Positions 36,905-46,093 of a DNA stretch of 64,000 bases are shown here, piece by piece. The notes under the pieces were generated by a model. The model worked only from the letters and a program-made list of their open reading frames with translations, did not search any database and was not told the origin of the DNA. The stretch is taken from positions 310,001 through 374,000 of the forward strand of contig NZ_JABGNA010000003.1 of assembly GCF_013149275.1 (NCBI RefSeq). The letters run 5' to 3'. The position numbers were made by a program, and so were the translations under genes. The DNA is from Mucilaginibacter sp. SG564. GTDB lineage: Bacteria; Bacteroidota; Bacteroidia; Sphingobacteriales; Sphingobacteriaceae. Each line of letters begins with the position of its first letter. The stretch's first letter is position 1.

Positions 36905-37243
36905 ATGAAAAATTATATCGTATTATTCAGGGAACCCGATGGCCGTGTGGATGAACATCCGACAGAAGCCATCAAACAACACCAACAAAATTGGGCTGCC
37001 TGGTTCGGTCAATGGGGCGCTGCGGGTAAACTGGCTGGCGGCAGTGGGTTAACATTACAGGGCCGTATCATTAAAGAAGATGGCAGCATCATCACAGATA
37101 TTCACCGGGTAGGCACCGAGATAGTTGGCGGCTACCTGCTGCTCAAGGCCGATGATCTTGATGAAGCCACACAAATTGCTGCCTCCTGCCCTATTTATGA
37201 GTTTGGCGGTTATGCCGAAGTACGCGAACTGCAAAATCAATAA
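36905..37243 (+). CDS. YciI family protein
   Basis: The 112 residues form one YciI-like (DGPF/YCII) ferredoxin-like domain. A His (HQQNWAAW) in the family's usual place and an Asp/Glu-rich helix follow. Such proteins are small, often dimeric, and their function is not established. The ATG at 36905 is chosen over an upstream alternative start. Divergent from the MarR gene. Confidence 0.85.
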   Translation: MKNYIVLFREPDGRVDEHPTEAIKQHQQNWAAWFGQWGAAGKLAGGSGLTLQGRIIKEDGSIITDIHRVGTEIVGGYLLLKADDLDEATQIAASCPIYEFGGYAEVRELQNQ

Positions 37244-37278
37244 TAACGCAAGGCTAAGGTCCGGTATTAAACTGATTA

Positions 37279-37436
37279 GAATACAGGGGGCTCCGACGGT
37301 GCCAAAAACACTTCATACGATGGCTATAAACAGGGTGTTCCTCCGGAGCTTTGGTAATTTATAGCTCCAGAGGAGTATCTTGTTTATAGATAAACGAGGA
37401 AAAATTCATTGGCTCCTTCGGAGCCTCCTGTATTCG
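37279..37436. repeat. Large inverted repeat with GAATACAGG ends
   Basis: GAATACAGGGGGCTCCGACGG at the left and CCTTCGGAGCCTCCTGTATTC at the right are near complements. Inside are CCTCCGGAGC and AGCTCCAGAGGAG. The pattern resembles the repeat at 27751-27890. The AraC frame extends into it, but only the ATG at 37526 is used. Confidence 0.7.
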
Positions 37437-37514
37437 TATTGGTTACTTACCGGGACTCGTTTACATTTGTTTTATGGCTTCATCGCCATCTCCCCACTTT
37501 TTCTTTGAAATGTT

Positions 37515-37522
37515 TAACTTTG
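37515..37522 (+). promoter_or_regulatory. -7 element against the AraC start
   Basis: TAACTTTG, a full TAnnTTTG match, ends 3 bases before the ATG at 37526. If used, the mRNA would begin almost at the ATG. No good -33 TTG was found. Confidence 0.35.
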
Positions 37523-37525
37523 CGC

Positions 37526-38413
37526 ATGCCAACGTCTGAGTTAACCGAAAACGATATTTATAATCACGACACCATCACCAGCGAAGCTGTTCAGTTTAGG
37601 GTTGCCGAAATTTGTGCCACCTATTGCAGTCTGAGTTCATACAATCGCCGGAATTTTTATAAGATCACCTTATCCCTGGGTGGTGAGGGGCAGTTATATT
37701 ATGCCAACAGGGCCATCGAGATCAATAAACCCGCCCTGGTGTTCACCAATCCGCTGGTTCCTTATTCCTGGGAATGTGACCCGGCACAGCACATCGGATA
37801 TTTTTGCCTTTTTACCGATGAGTTTTTACACCCGGGCAACCGTATGGAAAGCATGGAAGAATCGACCCTGTTTAAACCTGGCGGCGACCCGGTATATTTC
37901 CTGGATGAAACGCAGGTACAATATATCCAAAGCATTTTTAAACGCATGTTGCAGGAGTTTGATAGTGAGTACACTTACCGGTACGAGCTACTGCGCAACC
38001 ACCTCAACCTCATTATTCATGAGGCTATCAAAATGCAACCGGCCATAGCCTATTTTACACCGCAGAACGCAGCCTCGCGCATAGCCAACCTGTTTTTGGG
38101 CCTGCTCGAGAAACAATTCCCTGTAGAATCGCCCAGGTATATGCTGGCGTTAAAAAAGGCCGGCGATTATGCCGATAGGCTATCGGTACACGTCAATCAC
38201 CTCAACGCCGCCGTACGCGAAATAACCGGCCGATCCACCACCACGCATATTAACGAAAGGATACTGACCGAAGCCAAATCACTGTTAACGCATACCGATT
38301 GGAGCGTTGCCGACATCGCGCGCAGCCTGGGCTTTGATTACGCATCCTACTTTAATAACTTTTTTAAAAAACACACCGGACTTACCCCTATGGCTTTGCG
38401 CAAAACTCTTTGA
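37526..38413 (+). CDS. AraC family transcriptional regulator
   Basis: A 295-residue protein with a sensing domain (about 20-160) and a C-terminal AraC domain (about 205-295) ending ADIARSLGFDYASYFNNFFKKHTGLTPMALRKTL-like helices. The frame continues 39 codons upstream into a repeat, but the ATG at 37526 fits. It precedes the alcohol dehydrogenase gene on the same strand by 90 bases and may regulate it. The inducer is unknown. Confidence 0.9.
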   Translation: MPTSELTENDIYNHDTITSEAVQFRVAEICATYCSLSSYNRRNFYKITLSLGGEGQLYYANRAIEINKPALVFTNPLVPYSWECDPAQHIGYFCLFTDEFLHPGNRMESMEESTLFKPGGDPVYFLDETQVQYIQSIFKRMLQEFDSEYTYRYELLRNHLNLIIHEAIKMQPAIAYFTPQNAASRIANLFLGLLEKQFPVESPRYMLALKKAGDYADRLSVHVNHLNAAVREITGRSTTTHINERILTEAKSLLTHTDWSVADIARSLGFDYASYFNNFFKKHTGLTPMALRKTL

Positions 38414-38502
38414 AAAGTATAATTATTACTTTGAAACGTTTAGCAGGCGTTCAGGCCGTCCGTTTTAACTTTGCTTAACGAAAACATAAAAGCAACATTA
38501 TT

Positions 38503-39542
38503 ATGATACAAGCAAAAGCGTATGCCGCCCAAACGCCGGAAACTGACCTGGCGCCCTGGGATTTTGAACGCCGCGAGGTAGGGCCGCATGATGTACAGAT
38601 AGAAATACAATATTGCGGTGTATGCCACTCCGACCTGCACCAGATCAAAAACGATTGGTTTCCGGGGATATTCCCGATGGTACCGGGCCACGAAATTGTG
38701 GGCAAAATTATTAAAGTAGGTGATCACGTTAAAAAATTCAAAGTAAACGAACTTGCCGGTGTTGGCTGTATGGTTGACTCCTGCCAGGTTTGCGAAACTG
38801 TAAAGACGGCCTGGAGCAATACTGCCTGGAAGGCAATACCCAAACTTACAACAACAAAGATCGCAGCGGCGTGCCTACCTATGGTGGTTATTCCAACACT
38901 ATTGTAGTACGCGAGGAATTTGTACTGCATATTTCTGATAAACTACCGCTGGCCGCTACAGCACCCCTGCTTTGCGCCGGTATTACTACTTACTCGCCGC
39001 TACGTCACTGGAAAGTGGGCAAAGGCCATAAATTGGCCGTATTAGGTTTAGGTGGACTGGGCCACATGGGCGTTAAATTTGGCGCGGCCTTTGGTGCCGA
39101 AGTTACCGTACTGAGCACATCACCATCAAAAGAAGCTGAGGCTAAAGCTCTGGGTGCCCACCATTTTGTAGTAACATCCGATCCTGAGCAGGTAAAAGCC
39201 GTTAAAGGATCGTTTGACTTTATCCTGGATACCGTTTCGGCCGAGCATGATATGGATCTGTACCTGTCGTTATTAAGAACAAACGGTACTATCATTGGTG
39301 TAGGTGTACCATCAGAACCCTATTCCATCAGACCATTTTCGTTATTGGCTGGTCGTAAAAGCATGGCTGGTTCAGGTATCGGAGGCATCCCTGAAACTCA
39401 GGAAATGCTTGATTTTTGTGCCGAACACAATATCGTTTCTGATATTGAACTGATCGACATCAAGGATATCACCACTGCATACGAGCGCATGCTGAAAGGC
39501 GACGTACGTTACCGCTTTGTGATCGATATAGCAACCTTATAA
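38503..39542 (+). pseudogene. Zinc-dependent alcohol dehydrogenase broken by a frameshift
   Basis: Two overlapping frames together make one protein of about 346 residues. The first (38503-38907) has the catalytic zinc region CGVCHSDLHQ and PGHEIVG and fits up to SCQVCE; the second (38790-39542) continues with NCKDGLEQYC and the Rossmann motif GLGGLGHMG. One A is missing in the run at 38795-38797: with it the frame would read SCQVCENCKDG, a proper structural-zinc sequence. The family is YahK/cinnamyl-type NADP-dependent ADH, reducing aldehydes. All other family motifs are kept, so the break is recent or a sequencing error. It may belong with the AraC gene upstream. Confidence 0.9.
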
Positions 39543-39674
39543 TTAGTGAATTATTGATTTGGTGAATTAGTGAATTTTCATTCAACATCGGCAGGTAAAA
39601 ATTTTAATTGTTGATTATTGATTAAAAGACATAGCAACACTGTAATTGATTAACTATTGACTAAACTAAAACTA

Positions 39675-39708
39675 AAAGCGCCTTCCGGTTTCCCGGAGGC
39701 GCTTTTTT
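39675..39708 (+). terminator. Terminator after the ADH gene
   Basis: AAAGCGCCTTCCGG and CCGGAGGCGCTTTTTT form a stem with a T run. It follows the ADH reading frame by about 130 bases, after AATTAGTGAATT words. Confidence 0.75.
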
Positions 39709-39831
39709 AGTTAGTGAATTTTGCCTGAACCATGATTTACACGATTTTTCACGAGTTAATTTTAATCGGTGTTCAAGAGGGCTCTGCCGTTTAAGGATTA
39801 CCATGATTTATTGCCAGATCATCCCAACATG

Positions 39832-39912
39832 TTTGTCATCCTGAGGAACGAAGGATCTATTCTTAAACATGCACATCGTTTAATAGATGCTTCACTCCGT
39901 TCAGCATGACAA
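39832..39912. repeat. Palindromic repeat, family 1
   Basis: TTTGTCATCCTGAGGAACGA to TTCAGCATGACA, as at 20485-20566. It lies in the long gap 39543-40398, which contains no gene I can support. Confidence 0.8.
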
Positions 39913-39949
39913 TTTTTTTAATTATTGAATTAGTGATTAAAAAAATCTT

Positions 39950-40260
39950 CTTCCCCGTCAGCAGATAAGCTTCGGGCGAAAGCGGGCAGAACGATGATGG
40001 CCTTGTGCGATCGCAGGGGCATAGCAAGTTTTGCAGAAGAAGTGGAATTGTGTGAGCAAAGCGGGGCAAATAATTGCAGCCCGTGGTTCTGTCCGCATTG
40101 CAGGGTAAAGGCAATGAGCGCAAAGAAGCATTTCTGCTGAAGCCTTTTTGGTTACTTTTGTGGCGACATACGGCGAAGCCCTCTTGAGTACCTTAAAAAA
40201 AACAAACCACAACGAAAAAAGTAACTGGCCCTCCCGCGGCCAAGAGCGGGTATGCGCCAT
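39950..40260 (-). repeat. Noncoding stretch that mimics a protein (VTKKASAE type)
   Basis: Frames on the minus strand give Cys-rich odd proteins (86 and 110 residues) with no start context, and both frames are open in the same place. The sequence looks like a dispersed intergenic repeat that is often annotated as a hypothetical protein. Ends are approximate. Confidence 0.45.
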
Positions 40261-40274
40261 ACAAACCAGCGAGT

Positions 40275-40303
40275 AGATCCTTCGCTCCACTCAGGATGAC
40301 AAA
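40275..40303. repeat. Single arm of repeat family 1
   Basis: AGATCCTTCGCTCCACTCAGGATGACAAACC matches one arm of the family 1 repeats; the other arm is missing. Confidence 0.65.
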
Positions 40304-40367
40304 CCGTTCGTTTCCGTCACCTCCAAAAAAGAAGATTTTCGCATAAACATCTGGTAAAGAATATATT

Positions 40368-40375
40368 TATATTTG
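40368..40375 (+). promoter_or_regulatory. -7 element before the AraC gene
   Basis: TATATTTG, a full match to TAnnTTTG, 23 bases before the ATG at 40399. No good -33 TTG. Confidence 0.4.
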
Positions 40376-40398
40376 TATATCACCTGCTTAAAACTGTA

Positions 40399-41214
40399 AT
40401 GAATTACCGTCAGTTATCACCGCCTGACTATCTCAAAAACCACATCCGCTTTTTCTGGACACTGGAAAGCGATGATTCGGCTGTGTTTAGCCGTTCTTTC
40501 AGAACCATGGCCGAAGGCTGCCCGGGCTTGATCTTTCAATCGCCGGATAAAGGGCCGATGTACCAGTTTGATAAAAAACTGCCCCATATTTTCATCTACG
40601 GACAATCAACCCGCCATGCCGATATCCAGTTCGGCGCTGTTTTTAGTACCATTGGCATCTGCTTTTTTCCTAACGCGCTCAAAGCCATATTCGGGTTTGA
40701 CGCCTATGAATTGACCGACGATTGTACCTGTCTGGACCTGATAGCCCGCAAAGACGGCTTTTTATTATCAGAACAGCTCCTGGAGACCGATTCGCTCACC
40801 GATCGTATAGAAGCATTGAGCGCTTACCTGTTTTTTAAACTTCAAAGAAATACCCGGTATGAAGATGAGGCTATGCAGTTTGCCATAACACGCATAGCAC
40901 AATCAAAAGGCAATGTTCAGATGAAGGAATTACAGGAGTATCTGCAGCTTTCGGAGCGCAGTTTTGAACGCCGGTTTAAGCAATATGTAGGTATCTCGCC
41001 CAAATTATATTCCCGGATCTCCCGGTTCCAGGCGGCCCTCAACCAGATCCGCCTTGGCCAGCACAGCCGCCTTACCGATCTGGCTTATGAGAATGACTAT
41101 GCCGATCAATCGCATTTTATACGTTCGTTTAAGGAGTTTGCCGGCTGCTCACCCCTGCAATACCAAAAGCAATCCATGCAGCAGGTGGAGAATTTTTATG
41201 AGAAGGTGCTGTAA
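40399..41214 (+). CDS. AraC family transcriptional regulator (DUF6597-like)
   Basis: The 271 residues have an N-terminal part like DUF6597 (about 1-110, YRQLSPPDYLKNHIRFFWTLES) and an AraC DNA-binding part (about 160-265) with LQLSERSFERRFKQYVGISPK and YADQSHFIRSFKEFAGCSPLQYQ. No clear target gene is next to it: the NTF2-like gene is convergent. Function beyond regulation is unknown. Confidence 0.9.
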   Translation: MNYRQLSPPDYLKNHIRFFWTLESDDSAVFSRSFRTMAEGCPGLIFQSPDKGPMYQFDKKLPHIFIYGQSTRHADIQFGAVFSTIGICFFPNALKAIFGFDAYELTDDCTCLDLIARKDGFLLSEQLLETDSLTDRIEALSAYLFFKLQRNTRYEDEAMQFAITRIAQSKGNVQMKELQEYLQLSERSFERRFKQYVGISPKLYSRISRFQAALNQIRLGQHSRLTDLAYENDYADQSHFIRSFKEFAGCSPLQYQKQSMQQVENFYEKVL

Positions 41215-41241
41215 GTATCAAGCGTTTTGCAGACCGGACGC

Positions 41242-41595
41242 TTACTTCGCCTGTCCATAATAAGCTTTTACCAGTGTGGCCTTCCCATTATCATCCAAAA
41301 CAGCTACATCGGCTACCAGCGCGCCGGTTTCCCGTTTGTAAATAATGGTGATGCCATCGGTTCCGCTCAGCATATCTATAAATTCAAAATACAGACCTGG
41401 GGCCAGGTCAAGGCCTTTCAAAAAATGTGCTCTTAGTTGTTCTTTCCCGCTGATCTTGCCATCGGCAATACCCCAGCGTTTGGTAACGGTGAGCGAGTAA
41501 AATACAATATCGTCGGTATAATGCGCCATGATCCGGTCAATGTCCCGGTTATTCCAGGCATCTATCCAGTCGAGCGCTATGACTTGCGTATCCAT
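41242..41595 (-). CDS. NTF2-like (SnoaL) protein
   Basis: A 117-residue single NTF2-like domain with WIDAWNNRDIDRIMAHYTDDIVFYS at the start, a usual SnoaL pattern. Such proteins can be isomerases or bind small molecules; none is determined. It lies 32 bases after the MFS gene on the same strand and may be cotranscribed. Confidence 0.85.
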   Translation of the reverse strand: MDTQVIALDWIDAWNNRDIDRIMAHYTDDIVFYSLTVTKRWGIADGKISGKEQLRAHFLKGLDLAPGLYFEFIDMLSGTDGITIIYKRETGALVADVAVLDDNGKATLVKAYYGQAK

Positions 41596-41627
41596 TTGGT
41601 ATATTTATGATATATAAATATACGCTT

Positions 41628-42818
41628 TTAGTTTTTACAGACCAATGCTTCCACCTCTTCCGGAATCTGGACAGCCTTATTTCTGCCATCCTTTATTTTA
41701 AAGATCAGTCCGGCAAATAAAATACATACGCCGATAACGCCCAATGCCACAGGCAGTGTAAGCAGTTGGGCTATAAAGCCGATAAGTGCCGGGCCAGCCA
41801 GGATACCGGCATATGCCATAGAAGTAACCACCGGGAGCGCATAGGCTGGCGAAAGTCCCGGCATAGTGCCTGCCGTTGAAAATAGGATCGGAATGATATT
41901 AGCACAACCCAGCCCCACCATCAGGAAACCCGCCAGTGCCAAACTCACATACGGAAAACAAACCGCAAGTATCAATCCCGCGGAAGCGATAACGCTGCCC
42001 CATACAACCACCTTTAATCGTCCTACAGCAGCAATAACGCTGTCGCCTGTTAAACGCATGATGGCCATGGCTACCGAAAACATGGCATAACCAACACCGG
42101 CAAACTCAATACTTAAATGCCGGTTGGCGGTCAGGAAAACCGCGCTCCAATCCAGCATCGCTCCTTCGGCCAGGGCCGATATAAAGCAGATAGCACCCAA
42201 TATCAGCAAAGCGGCTGAAGGAAACTTGAAACCTTTGGTGGATTTATCTTGTATTTCTGCCGGGTCATCACTCATTAAGCTGGAGAATTGCGAGTAAGTG
42301 ATCAGCACCAATAAAACGGATATAAAAATAATGGTGGTCATGGCATCCAGCCCGGGCTTAAGCAATAAACCAAAGCCCAGCGAGCCCACCAAACCACCTA
42401 TACTGTACAAACCGTGAAAAGACGACATGATATGTTTACCGTATGATCGCTGCACTTTAATAGCCTGCGCATTCATGGCTACATTAATGCCCCCGGTTGA
42501 TGCCCCGAAAATGAGCAGACAGATACTCATTTGATAAGTATGATCAAGAATTAGTAACAAAGGTAATATGGCGGCAATCAAAGTGCCCGAAACTACAATC
42601 ACCCGTTTACTCCCAAACCGGCTAACCAGTTTACCGGTAAGCGGCATAGTGATCATGGCGCCAACGCCAAAAAACAGTAGTAAAAGCCCCAGGCTGCCAT
42701 TATCCAGCCCGAGCCTGGCTTTGGCCATCGGTACCAGTGGCGCCCAACTGGCAACACCTAAACCACAAACTAAAAACATTAAGGAATTGGCTATTCTGGC
42801 TTTTCTAAGATCGCTCAT
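41628..42818 (-). CDS. MFS transporter
   Basis: A 396-residue protein with about twelve membrane spans. GKLVSRFGSKRVIVVSG is a motif A-like loop. It resembles the MFS group of YbjJ-like or sugar/drug exporters; the substrate cannot be named. A 70-base stretch of exact 10-bp repeats lies about 30 bases before its start and may be regulatory. The downstream NTF2-like gene is probably in the same unit. Confidence 0.88.
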   Translation of the reverse strand: MSDLRKARIANSLMFLVCGLGVASWAPLVPMAKARLGLDNGSLGLLLLFFGVGAMITMPLTGKLVSRFGSKRVIVVSGTLIAAILPLLLILDHTYQMSICLLIFGASTGGINVAMNAQAIKVQRSYGKHIMSSFHGLYSIGGLVGSLGFGLLLKPGLDAMTTIIFISVLLVLITYSQFSSLMSDDPAEIQDKSTKGFKFPSAALLILGAICFISALAEGAMLDWSAVFLTANRHLSIEFAGVGYAMFSVAMAIMRLTGDSVIAAVGRLKVVVWGSVIASAGLILAVCFPYVSLALAGFLMVGLGCANIIPILFSTAGTMPGLSPAYALPVVTSMAYAGILAGPALIGFIAQLLTLPVALGVIGVCILFAGLIFKIKDGRNKAVQIPEEVEALVCKN

Positions 42819-42850
42819 GATTCAATTTTTTTAAGGGTGATTGATTTCTC

Positions 42851-42920
42851 CTTGCAATAATATGCAATAAAAAGCAAATAATTGCATATATGTGCAAATA
42901 TTTGCAATTATTTGCAAAAA
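42851..42920. repeat. Seven direct repeats of exactly 10 bp (consensus TTTGCAAATA)
   Basis: GCA is found at 42854, 42864, 42874, 42884, 42894, 42904 and 42914, with no slip. Units are, in order, like CTTGCAATAA, TATGCAATAA, AAAGCAAATA, ATTGCATATA, TGTGCAAATA, TTTGCAATTA, TTTGCAAAAA. It lies 33-102 bases upstream of the MFS start. Confidence 0.9.
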
Positions 42921-43012
42921 CAGATTCAATCATTTCTAAAAGAAGCACTGGCGGTTTAAGCGGAAAAATGACCAGTTCGGGGTTTCTATTGTCTATTTAC
43001 CCCATTTAGCGG

Positions 43013-43043
43013 TTGAATTGAGGCAGTATTAAGCACAACTTTG
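43013..43043 (+). promoter_or_regulatory. Promoter of the cupin gene
   Basis: TTG (43013-43015), 20 bases, then CAACTTTG (43036-43043), one base off TAnnTTTG. The ATG is 25 bases on. Confidence 0.5.
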
Positions 43044-43067
43044 TATCACAAAACAATAATTAAAACC

Positions 43068-43478
43068 ATGGAAAAGAAAAAAGACATCCTTGCCGGCATC
43101 ATTATTTTAGTTGCAATGGTCTTATTAACTATCTCAACTTCTGCCTCGGCACAGCAACAGGGAGTTAAACGTAACGATCTTCAACGTCACGATCTGAGCA
43201 TTGCCGGATACGAAACCGTACAGGCACGCATCGATTTTGAGCCCGGGGCCCTGGCCGTTAAACACAAACACCCGGGCGAAGAGATTATCTACGTACTGGA
43301 AGGTTTATTGGAATACCAGGTAGGTGACAAATCTCCTGTTACGCTTAAAGCCGGCGAGGTATTATTTATTCCGGCGGGTACTGTCCACTCGGCTAAAAAC
43401 GTGGGTAACATCCCAGCCAAAGAGCTTGCCACCTATGTGGTTGAAAAAGGAAAGCCGCTTGTTGTGCCGGTGAATTAA
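43068..43478 (+). CDS. Secreted cupin-domain protein
   Basis: The 136-residue protein has an N-terminal signal-like stretch (about 7-31, ending SASAQ) and a cupin domain (about 50-125). The first cupin motif KHKHPGEEIIYVLEG contains the metal His and Glu positions, the second GTVHSAKNVG a further His. Cupins bind a metal for small reactions; the substrate is unknown. The ATG at 43068 is used; an earlier frame start (43041) is not an ATG. Confidence 0.85.
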   Translation: MEKKKDILAGIIILVAMVLLTISTSASAQQQGVKRNDLQRHDLSIAGYETVQARIDFEPGALAVKHKHPGEEIIYVLEGLLEYQVGDKSPVTLKAGEVLFIPAGTVHSAKNVGNIPAKELATYVVEKGKPLVVPVN

Positions 43479-43492
43479 ATATCATTACAATG

Positions 43493-43533
43493 CAAATAAT
43501 CCCTCCGTTGCCAAAAGCATGGCAGCGGAGGAT
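43493..43533. terminator. Hairpin between the cupin gene and the membrane protein gene
   Basis: CCTCCGTTGCC and GGCAGCGGAGG pair with one mismatch around AAAAGCAT. No T run, so its role is uncertain. Confidence 0.45.
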
Positions 43534-43552
43534 CATCATCTCCTTATAGCGA

Positions 43553-44233
43553 TTAATTACTTTTTGCTTTAAGCAATCGCCTTATGGTAACCAAATGGGC
43601 GAAAAACACTGTAGGAACAATAAAACCGGGTAACCATACAAAAGGAAAATAGAACAAGGCCACACTGGGCTCATCAAACGCAAACCGCTGAAAAGGAAGG
43701 GGTGCCGACAATACCGCGGTTATTACAATATTGGCCAGCAATAACAAACAGATCACATTCCAGGCAAGCAATACTTTTTTGCCGAGCATCGGTTTAACGT
43801 AGCCAAAATACCAGACCAGTGGCGCGGTTATTCCGCAAAGGATGTCATAGTTCCGGCCTTCAAATGTCATTACCTGGGGGATCCCTTTATACAGGTGCAG
43901 CCAGTATAAAACCAGCTCAACCAGTATCCTTACTACATGGAGCAGGGTTAATATTTTCACATCAAAGCTATCCATTGCCCACCGTCCCCTTTTTATAAAA
44001 AATAAGGCGATTATGAACACCACCGGCGGCATTAATAAAAGCGCGAACCGTGGCGGCACCACGCTGGTTACCGTATAAAATCCCGACAAGCTGATAGCGC
44101 CCTGTAGTACCAGCCATAACAGGGTAATGATCATCACCGGTTTTGAATAATGTGTGGCTTTATACAACAGCAACAGCGTAACGATGACGCCAAGCGCAAA
44201 CACAATATAGATATCAATTGGTAAATTTTCCAT
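43553..44233 (-). CDS. Hypothetical membrane protein
   Basis: I do not recognise this 226-residue protein. It has about seven hydrophobic spans and a short Lys-rich C-terminus, as in integral membrane proteins of unknown function. It lies 78 bases downstream of a Crp/Fnr-type gene on the same strand and may be its target or cotranscribed. Confidence 0.75.
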   Translation of the reverse strand: MENLPIDIYIVFALGVIVTLLLLYKATHYSKPVMIITLLWLVLQGAISLSGFYTVTSVVPPRFALLLMPPVVFIIALFFIKRGRWAMDSFDVKILTLLHVVRILVELVLYWLHLYKGIPQVMTFEGRNYDILCGITAPLVWYFGYVKPMLGKKVLLAWNVICLLLLANIVITAVLSAPLPFQRFAFDEPSVALFYFPFVWLPGFIVPTVFFAHLVTIRRLLKAKSN

Positions 44234-44311
44234 TGCTTAGTTATTTATAAAGCAAAGGAACTTAAATAAGGGCCGCCCCATCTTGCCAATTGGCAAGAAA
44301 TGAACCTTTTA

Positions 44312-44893
44312 CTATTTCTTTGAAAATTCTTTCCGGATCCGGCTTAGCGAAGTATCGGTAATACCCAGGTATGAGGCGATGTTTTTTAATGACATCTGTT
44401 GAAATATCCCGGGGTTGGTTTTTAGCAGATGCGCGTAGCGTTCTTCGGCGGTTTCGGTAATGGTCAGCAACATCCGGTTTTTCAACTCCGAAAAGCCTTT
44501 TACCAGTGTCCACCGGCCAAATTCCCTAAACTCCGGCAGCGTATGGAAAAGTTGATTGAGCTGTTCATAAGTGATATACCAGCCCTCGCAATCTGTTAAA
44601 GCCTGGATATTTTCTTTTGAGCGTGTACGGTTAAAAAAAGACGACACCTCCAATATGATCTGCCCCGGCGAACAAAAACCGGTAGTAACCTCATTCCCTT
44701 CTGTATCATGCGCAAATGTGCGCATGTACCCTTTTTCCAGGAACAGATATTGATCGCTTATTTTCCCGGCTGTTAAATGAAATTGATTTTTAGGAATGAT
44801 TTTATGGTTAAACTGTCTAACAATTTCCTGCGCCGCAGATAACGAAACCAGGTTGGTGTTCAGCAAAAATGTAGTGAGGGTTTCTTTATCCAT
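44312..44893 (-). CDS. Crp/Fnr family transcriptional regulator
   Basis: A 193-residue protein with a cyclic-nucleotide-binding-like domain (about 25-115) and a C-terminal winged helix (about 140-190) with LKNIASYLGITDTSLSRIRKEF. The shape is that of the short Bacteroidota Crp/Fnr group. No Fe-S Cys cluster is seen, so it is not an FNR. It stands upstream of the membrane protein gene. Confidence 0.9.
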   Translation of the reverse strand: MDKETLTTFLLNTNLVSLSAAQEIVRQFNHKIIPKNQFHLTAGKISDQYLFLEKGYMRTFAHDTEGNEVTTGFCSPGQIILEVSSFFNRTRSKENIQALTDCEGWYITYEQLNQLFHTLPEFREFGRWTLVKGFSELKNRMLLTITETAEERYAHLLKTNPGIFQQMSLKNIASYLGITDTSLSRIRKEFSKK

Positions 44894-45035
44894 ACAAACG
44901 ATACTAATCAGGTAACTAATATACCAAAACCATCACTATAGGTAAGGCTCCTTCACCGTAGCGGGTGTTAAAAATCATATAATAATGGTAACTTTCCTAT
45001 AAATATATTACCTGTTTCTTCAATCTGTAAATCCT

Positions 45036-46082
45036 ATGAAAAAAGCAGCGCACAACCCGATCTTTAAAATTGCAAAACTCAACATACCCAAATTACTTAC
45101 AGTAAGCTTTTTATGCGTGCCTTTAGTTTTTATTATAAGTGGATGTGCCGCCCAGTCGACACCAGCGCGTTCGTTGTTGGCCCTTTCTAAAAGTGATCAT
45201 ACGTTATCCATCATTGATCCGGTTAGCCTGAAAATTCTGGCAAGCGTTCCCGTAGGTTCAGATCCGCATGAGGTTATTGCCTCTGCCGATGGAAAAACGG
45301 CCTACGTTTCTATCTATGGTGGTGGTAGTCTGCACGAACTTAGTGTGATCGATCTGGTGGCGCAAAAGCCCCTGCCCTCTTTGGATACCAGGCCGCTGAT
45401 GGGTCCGCATGGTTTGGCATTTGCCAATGGTAAGGTGTGGTTCTCGGCCGAGGGCTCCAAAGCTGTCGGCAGCTACGATCCGGCATCTGCCAAATTCGAC
45501 TGGGCTATGGGGACCGGCGAGGACCGCACCCACATGATCTATGTAACCCGCGATGGAAAAAAGGTTTATACCACCAATGTTAACGCTGCAACAGTGAGCA
45601 TTCTGGAGGATAAGGCCACACCCCCAGCCTATCACGAATGGGTGCAAACCGTTATCCCGGTGGCTAAAGGCTCCGAGGGCTTTGATGTATCGCCAGATGG
45701 CCGTGAGTTATGGACAGCTGGCGCCGCCAACGGTACCCTCTCTATTATCGATCTCGCTACCAAAAAGTTAACTGCCAATATCGACGCTAAGGCCGTAGGC
45801 GCCAACCGGCTCCAGTTTACCCCGGATGGCAAGCGTGTACTGGTGAGCAGCCTCAGAACCGGCGACCTGTTTATTTATGACGCGGCATCACATAGAGAGT
45901 TGAAACGCATCAATACCGGCCACGGCGCCGCCGGCATCCTGATAGATGACGATGGGTCACGCGCCTTTATTGGCTGCACCGGCGATAACTATGTAGCGGT
46001 GATTGATCTCAAGACCTTAACCGTAACCGGGCATATTGATATACGCGGAGCCGATGGCCTGGCCTGGGCGGTTAGACCGTAG
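45036..46082 (+). CDS. YncE family beta-propeller lipoprotein
   Basis: A 348-residue protein with a lipoprotein signal (FIISGCAAQ, Cys37) and a seven-bladed propeller from about 45 with repeats such as KSDHTLSIIDPVSLKILASVPVG and TNVNAATVSILE. YncE-like proteins are secreted; some bind DNA or a metal, but this one's function is unknown. It stands alone between the Crp gene (divergent) and the DUF1003 gene. Confidence 0.88.
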   Translation: MKKAAHNPIFKIAKLNIPKLLTVSFLCVPLVFIISGCAAQSTPARSLLALSKSDHTLSIIDPVSLKILASVPVGSDPHEVIASADGKTAYVSIYGGGSLHELSVIDLVAQKPLPSLDTRPLMGPHGLAFANGKVWFSAEGSKAVGSYDPASAKFDWAMGTGEDRTHMIYVTRDGKKVYTTNVNAATVSILEDKATPPAYHEWVQTVIPVAKGSEGFDVSPDGRELWTAGAANGTLSIIDLATKKLTANIDAKAVGANRLQFTPDGKRVLVSSLRTGDLFIYDAASHRELKRINTGHGAAGILIDDDGSRAFIGCTGDNYVAVIDLKTLTVTGHIDIRGADGLAWAVRP

Positions 46083-46093
46083 GCCGATATTAC

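Noticed and set aside
39863-40290. Two minus-strand frames of 86 and 110 codons
   Set aside because: They overlap each other and the repeat families, with odd composition; treated as repeat DNA.
42851-42920. CRISPR or origin iterons
   Set aside because: The units are 10 bp with no spacers and no replication gene is near; kept as a repeat of unknown role.
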